The notes under the pieces: model-generated
Told to the model about the DNA's origin: nothing
The model's input: the letters and a program-made list of their open reading frames with translations, nothing else
The model's database searches: none
Assembly (NCBI RefSeq): GCF_014323665.1
Contig: NZ_JABVEB010000020.1
Coordinates: 1 to 61,772 of the forward strand
DNA length: 61,772 bases
Source: Actinomadura sp. HBU206391
GTDB lineage: Bacteria; Actinomycetota; Actinomycetes; Streptosporangiales; Streptosporangiaceae
Reading direction: 5' to 3'
Part shown: one piece after another, positions 34,623 to 41,918 of the stretch
Numbering within the stretch: the stretch's first letter is position 1
How the letters are laid out: each line of letters opens with the position of its first letter
Position numbers and translations under genes: made by a program

Positions 34623-35199
34623 CGCGGCGGATCCCTCCCTGGCCGTCAAGATCGTGGTTGCCGGGGGATTCGGTGTCGGGAAGACCACGTTGGTGGGATC
34701 GGTCAGCGAGATCCGCCCGCTGCGCACCGACGAGCAGCTCACCGAGAAGAGCGTGGGCGTCGACGACCTGTCGTTGGTGCAGAGCAAGACCACGACGACG
34801 GTGGCCATGGACTTCGGTCGCATCACCCTGCGCACCGGACTCGTGCTGTACCTCTTCGGCACCCCGGGGCAGGACCGGTTCTGGTTCATGTGGGACGAGC
34901 TCTCGCAGGGGGCGCTCGGCGCGGTGGTGCTGGTCGACACCCGGCGCCTGGCCGACTGCTTCGCGTCCGTGGACTACTTCGAGCGGCGCGGAGTGCCGTT
35001 CATCGTCGGGATCAACCGGTTCGACACCAACACGGGGCATTCGATTGAAGCGGTTCGAGACGCCTTGGACCTCGACCCCGCCATCCCGGTGATCACCTGT
35101 GACGTGCGGCAGAAGGAGTCGGGCAAGCAGGTGCTCATCACTCTCGTCGAGCACGTCCTCACGTCGATGGCCGGCCGGCGCGACACCGTCCCCGGCTGA
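34603..35199 (+). CDS. cvnD: CvnD, small GTPase of conservon 3
   Basis: 198 aa. P-loop GGFGVGKTT, AMDFGRITL, switch II FGTPGQDRFWFMWDEL (Asp in place of the Glu seen in copies 1 and 2), G4-like INRFDT and a final VITCDVRQKESGKQ block. ATG 34603 (MDSGRS) is 20 nt before the cvnC stop, matching the other two units. It is followed after about 50 nt by the sugar-operon promoter. Confidence 0.92.
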   Translation: MDSGRSDAADPSLAVKIVVAGGFGVGKTTLVGSVSEIRPLRTDEQLTEKSVGVDDLSLVQSKTTTTVAMDFGRITLRTGLVLYLFGTPGQDRFWFMWDELSQGALGAVVLVDTRRLADCFASVDYFERRGVPFIVGINRFDTNTGHSIEAVRDALDLDPAIPVITCDVRQKESGKQVLITLVEHVLTSMAGRRDTVPG

Positions 35200-35248
35200 G
35201 GGCCACCGGCCTCCCGTTCGGGCGCTCTTACACCGGACCACGGCCGGG

Positions 35249-35327
35249 TTTGTCCACGAAGAGATGAAAGTTTGAAGGATCTTAGAGAAAGGTCTTCTCA
35301 AGACGGTCAAAGGTGGGTACTTTCACG
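35249..35327 (+). promoter_or_regulatory. Promoter/operator of the sugar ABC operon, shared with ROK2
   Basis: TTTGTCC (35249-35255), GAAAGGT (35287-35293), TTCTCA (35295-35300) and TACTTTCACGC (35318-35328) stand at the same spacing as in the ROK2 promoter. TTCTCA - 17 nt - TACTTT is the likely -35/-10 pair, about 31 nt before the ATG. The spacer ends CAAAGGTGGG, matching CGAAAGTGGA at ROK2. I infer repression by one or both ROK proteins encoded at 12-15 kb. Confidence 0.65.
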
Positions 35328-35354
35328 CCAAGCACCCTGAAGGGAACGGCGTGA

Positions 35355-36875
35355 ATGAATATCTCCGGGACCGGGAGTCCGCTCCTCGTCATGAGCGGCA
35401 TCGTCAAGACGTTTCCGGGCGTACGCGCCTTGGACGGCGTCGACCTGGAGGTGACCGCCGGTGAGGTGCACTGCCTGCTCGGCCAGAACGGGGCCGGCAA
35501 GTCCACACTGATCAAGGTCCTGTCCGGCGCGCATCAGCCGGACGACGGCGAGATCAGGCTCGACGGCGAGGCGGTACGGCTGGCCACCCCGACCGCGGCG
35601 ATGCGGCAGGGCATATCCACCATCTACCAGGAGCTCGACCTGGTCGACGGCCTGACCGTCGCCGACAACATCTTCCTCGGGCACGAGCACGCCACGTACG
35701 GGTTCAGCCGCAGGTCCGAGATGAACCGGGCCGCGCGGGAGATCCTCCGCCGGCTCGGTCACCCGGAGATCTCACCGACCGTAGAGGTCGGACGACTTCC
35801 GGCGGCTCGCAAGCAGGTCGTCAGCATGGCGCGGGCGCTGTCCCACGAGGCCCGGCTGATCGTGATGGACGAGCCGTCCGCCGCGCTGGCCCACGACGAG
35901 GTGGCCAACCTCTTCCGGATCATCCGTGAGCTCGCCGCTTCCGGCGTCGGCGTCGTCTACATCTCCCACCGGCTCGCGGAGATCAGGGAGATCGGCGATC
36001 GGGTCACGGTGCTCAAGGACGGCCGCACGGTGGCGGTCGGCCTGCCGGCCAAGGAGACGCCCACCGCGAAGGTCGTGGCGCTGATGACCGGCCGGTCCGT
36101 CGAGTACGTGTTCCCGGACCGGCCCGAAGCGCGCAACGACCGGCCGGAGGTCCTGCGGGTCGAGGGCCTGTCCCTGCGCGGGGCGTTCGAGGACGTCACT
36201 TTCGGCGTGCGCGCCGGGGAGATCGTCGGGCTGGCGGGGCTGGTCGGCTCCGGCCGCTCGGAGATCCTGGAGGCCATCTACGGTGCGCGCAAGCCGAGTG
36301 CCGGCCGGGTCCTGCTCGACGGCCGCCCCGTGCGCCCGGGCAGTACGAGCGTGGCCGTACGGCGCGGCATGGGCCTGGCGCCCGAGGAGCGCAAGAGCCA
36401 GGCGCTGCTGCTGGACGACAGCGTGGCGGGCAACATCAGCCTGGCCGGCATGAGCAGGTACGCCTCCTTCGGCTGGCTGGACCGGCGCCGGGAGCTGACC
36501 GAGGCGCACGAGCAGGTGAAGGCCCTCGACATCAGGCCGGCCGATCCGCGTCGCAAGGTCAAGACGCTTTCCGGCGGCAACCAGCAGAAGGCGGTGCTCG
36601 CCCGCTGGCTGGTCAACGGACGCAGGCTGCTGCTCCTCGACGAGCCCACCCGCGGTGTGGACGTCGGGGCCCGCGTCGAGCTGTACGCGGTGATCCGGCG
36701 GCTCGCCGACGAGGGCATCGCCGTGCTGCTCGTGTCGAGCGAGGTGCCCGAGGTGCTCGGGCTCGCCGACCGTGTCCTCGTGATCCGCGAGGGCCACCTC
36801 ATCCACGAGGCTGCCGCTCCCGAACTGGACGAGAGCGACGTACTCCACATGATCATGGAAGGGAGCCCGCGTTGA
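35355..36875 (+). CDS. Sugar ABC transporter, dual ATPase subunit (RbsA/MglA type)
   Basis: 506 aa with two ATPase domains. NBD1 has Walker A GQNGAGKST (near 48), Q-loop IYQELDLV and Walker B LIVMDEPSAAL, but its signature region is the degenerate LPAARKQ. NBD2 has a degenerate Walker A GLVGSGRSE without Lys, signature LSGGNQQK and Walker B LLLLDEPTRGVDVG. This asymmetry is normal for RbsA-type subunits that energise pentose and hexose import. It is the first gene of the operon; the permease follows with a TTGA overlap. ATG 35355 lacks a strong ribosome binding site (GAAGGGAACGG upstream). Confidence 0.93.
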   Translation: MNISGTGSPLLVMSGIVKTFPGVRALDGVDLEVTAGEVHCLLGQNGAGKSTLIKVLSGAHQPDDGEIRLDGEAVRLATPTAAMRQGISTIYQELDLVDGLTVADNIFLGHEHATYGFSRRSEMNRAAREILRRLGHPEISPTVEVGRLPAARKQVVSMARALSHEARLIVMDEPSAALAHDEVANLFRIIRELAASGVGVVYISHRLAEIREIGDRVTVLKDGRTVAVGLPAKETPTAKVVALMTGRSVEYVFPDRPEARNDRPEVLRVEGLSLRGAFEDVTFGVRAGEIVGLAGLVGSGRSEILEAIYGARKPSAGRVLLDGRPVRPGSTSVAVRRGMGLAPEERKSQALLLDDSVAGNISLAGMSRYASFGWLDRRRELTEAHEQVKALDIRPADPRRKVKTLSGGNQQKAVLARWLVNGRRLLLLDEPTRGVDVGARVELYAVIRRLADEGIAVLLVSSEVPEVLGLADRVLVIREGHLIHEAAAPELDESDVLHMIMEGSPR

Positions 36876-37900
36876 CCTCTCCGGTTTCGAAGACCGAAGA
36901 CTCCCCGTCCACGCCCGGGGTGGCGTTGACGAAGGGGCGGGAGAACCTGCCGGTCCTCGCACGCGTGAGGGATGCCAGGCACCTCGGCCTGCTGGTGGCG
37001 CTGGCGCTGCTCGTGGTGATCGGCCTGGTCACCAAGCCGGAGAACTTCGCCACCTCCAGCAACCTCGTCGGCATCCTCGCGCTCGCCTCCACCATCGGCG
37101 TCATCACCGTGGGCATGACCTTCGTGATCACCGGTGGTGGCATCGACCTCTCGGTCGGCGCGGCGATGGCCCTGGCCTCGGTGTGGGCGACCACGCTGGC
37201 CACCCAGGAGTACGGCCCAGCGGTCATGATCATGTGCGCCATCCTCGTCGGCGCCGGGGTCGGCGCGGTGAACGGGCTCCTGATCTCCTACGGCCGGATC
37301 GTGCCGTTCATCGCGACGCTCGCGATGCTCGTGGCGGCACGGGGCCTCGCCCAGCGCATGTCCGACCGCAAGACCCAGCTCATCCAGCCGGAGAACAACG
37401 CGATCGAGTCCCTCTCCACCACCAGGGTGCTCGGCCTGCCGCTCGTGGTGTTCATCTTCGCGGCGGTGGCCGTGGGCGGCTGGCTCCTGCTCAACCGCAC
37501 GACGTTCGGCCGGCGTACGTTCGCGGTCGGCGGCAACCCCGAGGCGGCGCGGCTGGCCGGCATCGACGTCCGGCGGCACACGCTCTTCCTGTACACGCTC
37601 TCCGGACTGTGCTGCGGCATCGCCGCGATCATCATCATGGCGCGGACGACGACCGGCTCCAGCACCCACGGCGATCTCTACGAACTCGACGCGATCGCCG
37701 CGGTGATCATCGGAGGGACGCTGCTGACCGGTGGCCGCGGCACGATCTTCGGGTCGATCCTCGGCGTCCTCATCTTCACGGTCATCACCAACCTGTTCAT
37801 CCTGAACGGTCTGGACACCAGCGACCAGCTCATCGCCAAGGGAGTGATCATCGTCATCGCCGTGCTCTTGCAGCGGCGCTACCTCGAATCGACCACCTAG
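36872..37900 (+). CDS. Sugar ABC transporter permease (RbsC type)
   Basis: 342 aa, about nine membrane helices. GGIDLSVGAAMALASV, YGRIVPFIATLAMLVAARG, FAVGGNPEAARLAGIDVRR (EAA-like cytoplasmic loop) and DAIAAVIIGGTLLTGGRGTIFGS are RbsC/AraH landmarks. The start is TTG at 36872, overlapping the ATPase stop as TTGA, with GGAAGGGAG upstream; no better ATG or GTG fits. It works as a homodimer with the dual ATPase and the lipoprotein encoded downstream. Confidence 0.92.
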   Translation: MTSPVSKTEDSPSTPGVALTKGRENLPVLARVRDARHLGLLVALALLVVIGLVTKPENFATSSNLVGILALASTIGVITVGMTFVITGGGIDLSVGAAMALASVWATTLATQEYGPAVMIMCAILVGAGVGAVNGLLISYGRIVPFIATLAMLVAARGLAQRMSDRKTQLIQPENNAIESLSTTRVLGLPLVVFIFAAVAVGGWLLLNRTTFGRRTFAVGGNPEAARLAGIDVRRHTLFLYTLSGLCCGIAAIIIMARTTTGSSTHGDLYELDAIAAVIIGGTLLTGGRGTIFGSILGVLIFTVITNLFILNGLDTSDQLIAKGVIIVIAVLLQRRYLESTT

Positions 37901-38027
37901 CACCTTCAATCCCCGCGATTCCCGCCCCCGCCGGGATCCCCATAAGACAGCCCGCAGGACCAGGAAGCGGCGCAACGGCGCCGGTTCCCAGGGCCGGTGC
38001 GTCCTCGAAACCTTCAAGGAGTACGAC

Positions 38028-39077
38028 ATGGCACAGAGCCTCAACCGCCGAGGCCTGCTCATCGGCGGAGCGGTGGCCGGCGCAGGCGCGCTCGCCGCAG
38101 CGTGCACGGGCAACGACCCCAAGGAGGACAACTCCGCACAGCAGACGGTGGCCGCCGCCGGCGACAACGACAAGGCGGGCAAGCAGGTCACGATCGGCTT
38201 CTCCGCCCCCGCGGCCGACCACGGCTGGATCGCAGCCATCGCCAAGAACGCGGCGGCCCAGGCCAAGCAGTACTCCGACGTGACCTTCCGTGCCGTCGAG
38301 CCGACCAACGACATCAACCAGCAGATCTCGGCCGTGGAGACGCTGATCTCGGCCAAGGTCAACGTGCTGGTCCTGCTGCCGAACGACGGCGAGCAGCTCA
38401 ACCAGGTGGCCCGCAAGGCCATGGACGCGGGGATCCCCGTGGTGAACCTGGACCGGATCTTCCCCGACAAGCTCTCGTACCGCTCCTGGGTCGGGGGCGA
38501 CAACTACGGCATGGGTGTCGCCGCGGGCGACTACATCGGGTCCAAGCTCAAGACCAAGGGCGTGTCCAACCCGGTCATCGTGGAGATCCAGGGGATCGCG
38601 ACGCTGCCGCTCACCCAGGACCGCAGCAAGGGCTTCGCCGACGCTCTCAAGACCCACGGCTTCACCGTGACCGCCAAGCAGGACGCCAAGTTCACCGTCG
38701 AGACCGGTAACTCGGTGGCCAGCAACCTGCTCCAGGCGCACAAGAAGATCGATGCGCTCTGGAACCACGACGACGACCAGGGCGTCGGCGTACTCGCCGC
38801 GATCAAGCAGGCGAACCGCAAGGAGTTCTTCATGGTCGGAGGCGCCGGATCGGCCAACGCCATGCGGGAGATCAAGGCCGGTGGGGTGCTCGAGGCGACC
38901 GTGACCTACAGCCCGACCATGGCCTCGTCGGCCATCAAGCTCGCCAGGCTCATCGCCCAGGGCAAGGGCATGACCGACCTGGTCGAGCGGCAGGTGCCGC
39001 AGTCGATCACCTTGGCGTCTGAGACGGTGACCAAGGAGAACGTCGACCAGTACATGCCACTGGGCTTCGAGTCCTGA
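38028..39077 (+). CDS. Sugar-binding lipoprotein of the ABC importer (periplasmic binding protein I family)
   Basis: 349 aa. The N-terminus RRGLLIGGAVAGAGALAAAC combines a Tat-like twin Arg with a lipobox ending at Cys26, so it is a membrane-anchored extracellular protein. VTIGFSAPAADHGWIAAIAKNA, NQQISAVETLISAKVNVLVLLPND, DRSKGFADALK and DALWNHDDDQGVGVLAAI follow the RbsB-type pattern. AAGGAG precedes the ATG. A 127-nt gap with GC-rich inverted sequence separates it from the permease, which may allow higher expression of the binding protein. Confidence 0.92.
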   Translation: MAQSLNRRGLLIGGAVAGAGALAAACTGNDPKEDNSAQQTVAAAGDNDKAGKQVTIGFSAPAADHGWIAAIAKNAAAQAKQYSDVTFRAVEPTNDINQQISAVETLISAKVNVLVLLPNDGEQLNQVARKAMDAGIPVVNLDRIFPDKLSYRSWVGGDNYGMGVAAGDYIGSKLKTKGVSNPVIVEIQGIATLPLTQDRSKGFADALKTHGFTVTAKQDAKFTVETGNSVASNLLQAHKKIDALWNHDDDQGVGVLAAIKQANRKEFFMVGGAGSANAMREIKAGGVLEATVTYSPTMASSAIKLARLIAQGKGMTDLVERQVPQSITLASETVTKENVDQYMPLGFES

Positions 39078-39101
39078 CCGCGAACGAACAGGGGGAATTC
39101 C

Positions 39102-40298
39102 ATGTCTGACCGCCCAAAGCCCGAGCTAGGAGTCGGCGTAGTCGGCTACGCCTTCATGGGGCGGGTCCACTCGCAGGCCTGGCGGAACGTCGGAGCTTTC
39201 TTCGATCTTCCGTACACGCCGGTGATGGCCGCGCTCGCCGGGCGCAGCAGGCCTGAGGTGGACGACGCCGCGGCCCGGATGGGCTGGGCGTCGGTGGAGA
39301 CGGACTGGAAGGCCCTGCTGCGCCGCGACGACGTACAGGTCGTCGACGTGTGCACACCAGGGGACTCCCACGCCGAGATCGCGGTGGCCGCGTTGGAGGC
39401 GGGCAAGCACGTGCTGTGCGAGAAGCCCCTGGCGAACACGGTCGCGGAGGCGGAGGCGATGGCCGCCGCCGCGGCCCAGGCGAGTGAGCGCGGGGTCCGT
39501 TCGATGGTGGCCTTCAACTACCGGCGGGTGCCGGCGGTCGCCCTCGCCCAACGGCTGGTCGCCGAAGGGCGGCTCGGTGAGATCCGGCACGTCCGGGCCC
39601 AGTATCTGCAGGACTGGATCACGGACCCGGAGTTCCCGCTGGTCTGGAGGCTCCAGCGGGACAAGGCGGGCTCGGGGGCCCTCGGAGACATCGGCGCGCA
39701 CATCATCGACGTCGCGCAGTTCGTCACCGGGGACCGCCTTGTCGGGGTCTCGGCCCTCACCGAGACGTTCGTGAAGGAGCGTCCGCTGGCGGAGGAGTCC
39801 GCCGGGCTGGCCGCAGGCGGGTCGGCCACCGCCCGCGGCGAGGTGAGCGTGGACGACGCGGCGCTGTTCATCGGCCGTCTCGGCGGCGGCGGGCTGGCGT
39901 CCTTCGAGGCGACCCGGTTCGCCACCGGACGCAAGAACGCCCTGCGCCTGGAGGTCAACGGCTCGGCGGGCAGCCTGGCCTTCGACTTCGAGGCGATGAA
40001 CGAGCTCTGGTTCCACGACAACACCCTCGACGCCGACACCGCGGGCTTCCGCCGGATCCTTGTGACCGAGCCGACGCATCCGTACGCGGGCGCGTGGTGG
40101 CCGCCCGGCCACGCTCTCGGGTACGAGCACGCCTTCACCCACGAGGTCGCCGACTTCGTGACCGCCATCGCCGGCGGCACCGATCCGACACCGTCGTTCG
40201 CCGACGGGCTTCAGGTCCAGCGGGTCCTGACGGCGGTCGAGGAGAGTGCCGCGGGCGGGAGCGGCTGGACGACCATTCAGCCCACGGAGACCGATTGA
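39102..40298 (+). CDS. Gfo/Idh/MocA-family sugar oxidoreductase
   Basis: 398 aa. Rossmann start GVGVVGYAFMGRVHSQAW, cofactor/active-site motif CEKPLANT with the catalytic Lys, and GDIGAHIIDVAQF with the usual Asp and His are clear. No signal peptide, so it is cytoplasmic. A Gly/Ser/Ala insert (residues ~225-245) is less conserved. Members of this family oxidise or reduce sugars at C3 in 3-keto-glycoside routes (for example ThuB with trehalose). The position after the importer and before a ThuA-DUF1080 gene supports that role. CAGGGGGA precedes the ATG. Confidence 0.9.
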   Translation: MSDRPKPELGVGVVGYAFMGRVHSQAWRNVGAFFDLPYTPVMAALAGRSRPEVDDAAARMGWASVETDWKALLRRDDVQVVDVCTPGDSHAEIAVAALEAGKHVLCEKPLANTVAEAEAMAAAAAQASERGVRSMVAFNYRRVPAVALAQRLVAEGRLGEIRHVRAQYLQDWITDPEFPLVWRLQRDKAGSGALGDIGAHIIDVAQFVTGDRLVGVSALTETFVKERPLAEESAGLAAGGSATARGEVSVDDAALFIGRLGGGGLASFEATRFATGRKNALRLEVNGSAGSLAFDFEAMNELWFHDNTLDADTAGFRRILVTEPTHPYAGAWWPPGHALGYEHAFTHEVADFVTAIAGGTDPTPSFADGLQVQRVLTAVEESAAGGSGWTTIQPTETD

Positions 40299-40379
40299 CC
40301 GCATGCGCTGAACCCGTCTGACCGCATGCCTGCTCACCCCCCACCCCATCCTGACCGCAGCCGACAGGAGGAGCAGACG

Positions 40380-41744
40380 ATGTCCCCGCGCCGTCAGAAA
40401 ATGCTGATCTCGTTAGCCACCGGAGCCGCAGCCGCGGCCACGTTCACCGCTGTGGGCGTGCCGTCCGCGCAGGCGCAGGACCCCCCCAGGGTGCTGGTCT
40501 TCTCCAAGACGGCCGGGTTCCGGCACTCCTCGATCCCGGTCGGCGTCCAGGCGATCGAGGAGCTGGGCGGGGGAGCGGGCATGGTGGTCGACGCCACCGA
40601 GGACGCCGGCGCCTTCACCCCGGAGAACCTGAGCCGGTACCGGGCGGTGGTGTTCCTCAGCACCACCGGTGATGTGCTCGACGCCGGCCAGCAGGAGGCG
40701 TTCGAGTCGTACATCTCCTCGGGCGGAGGCTACGCGGGCGTGCACGCGGCGTCCGACACCGAATACGACTGGCCGTGGTACGGCGGGCTGGTCGGCGCGT
40801 ACTTCAAGAACCACCCCGCCATCCAGCCCGCGGTGGTCAGGGTGGCCGACCGGGCGCACGGATCGACCGCCCATCTCGGGTCCGAGTGGCCCCGCACCGA
40901 CGAGTGGTACAACTACCGCGCCAACCCGCGGGAGCGGGTGCACGTGCTCGCGACTCTGGACGAGAGCACCTACTCCGGCGGCGACATGGGCGACCATCCG
41001 ATCGCGTGGTGTCAGGAGTACGCCGGGGGCCGCGCCTGGTACACCGGGGGCGGGCACACCGAGGACTCCTACGCGGAGCCGGACTTCCGCGCACATCTGC
41101 TCGGCGGGATCCGCTACGCGGCCGGCCTCGCCCGCGCCGACTGCCGGCCTGAGAACGGCTACACGCCGCTGTTCGACGGGTCCGGCACCGAGGGCTGGCG
41201 GCAGGCCGGGCCGGGCGGCTTCACCCTGGCCGACGGCACCCTCACCTCCCATGACGGGCTGGGAATGCTGTGGTACTCCGCCAGGGAGTTCCAGGCCTAC
41301 TCGCTGAAACTGGACTGGCGGCTCGCCGGGGACGACAACTCCGGGGTGTTCATCGGATTCCCGCCGAGCGACGACCCATGGTCGGCGGTGAACAACGGCT
41401 ACGAGGTCCAGATCGACGCCACGGACACGCCGGACCGGACCACGGGCTCGGTCTACGGATTCCAGGCGGCCGACATCGCCGCCCGAGACGCGGCGCTCAA
41501 TCCGCCGGGCGACTGGAACACCTTCGAGCTGAGAGTCTGCGGTGAACGGCTCAGGGTCTACCTCAACGGCGTGAAGATCAACGACTTCACCAACCAGGAC
41601 CCGGTGCGCAGCCTGCGGCAGGGCCATATCGGGATTCAGAACCACGGAACCGGCGACGAGGTGTCCTTCCGGAGCATCCGGATCAAGGAACTGTCGTACC
41701 CGGCTCGGAGACCGGTGCGTCCGGATCGGGAGCGGACGCCCTGA
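40380..41744 (+). CDS. Secreted ThuA domain plus DUF1080 (3-keto-disaccharide hydrolase) protein
   Basis: 454 aa. The N-terminal Sec signal ends at AQA before QDPP (~33). A ThuA domain occupies about 35-255 (RVLVFSKTAGFRHSSIP, GYAGVHAASDTEYDWPWYG, DHPIAWCQEYAGGRAWYTGGGH). A DUF1080 jelly-roll domain runs from about 265 to 440 (GYTPLFDGSGTEGWRQ, DDNSGVFIGFP, NNGYEVQI, GDWNTFELRVCGERLRVYLNG). DUF1080 members cleave 3-keto-glycosides, and ThuA is linked to 3-keto-trehalose formation. ATG 40380 is chosen since AGGAGGAG stands at the right distance; the frame opens earlier at 40326 without one. Confidence 0.9.
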   Translation: MSPRRQKMLISLATGAAAAATFTAVGVPSAQAQDPPRVLVFSKTAGFRHSSIPVGVQAIEELGGGAGMVVDATEDAGAFTPENLSRYRAVVFLSTTGDVLDAGQQEAFESYISSGGGYAGVHAASDTEYDWPWYGGLVGAYFKNHPAIQPAVVRVADRAHGSTAHLGSEWPRTDEWYNYRANPRERVHVLATLDESTYSGGDMGDHPIAWCQEYAGGRAWYTGGGHTEDSYAEPDFRAHLLGGIRYAAGLARADCRPENGYTPLFDGSGTEGWRQAGPGGFTLADGTLTSHDGLGMLWYSAREFQAYSLKLDWRLAGDDNSGVFIGFPPSDDPWSAVNNGYEVQIDATDTPDRTTGSVYGFQAADIAARDAALNPPGDWNTFELRVCGERLRVYLNGVKINDFTNQDPVRSLRQGHIGIQNHGTGDEVSFRSIRIKELSYPARRPVRPDRERTP

Positions 41745-41918
41745 GGCAGGCGGCGAAGCCGCGCCCGGCGCGGGAACGGGGCCCGAATCCCCGCCAGGTC
41801 GGACCCCGTTCCGCCCGGTGACAGGCACCGGGATCACCGTCGAGAGGAGGGCGCGAAACCGATCTTCAAGACTCTTTCAGTCCCGCTGCACCCCTGACGG
41901 TGAGGAGGACACCCCCTC

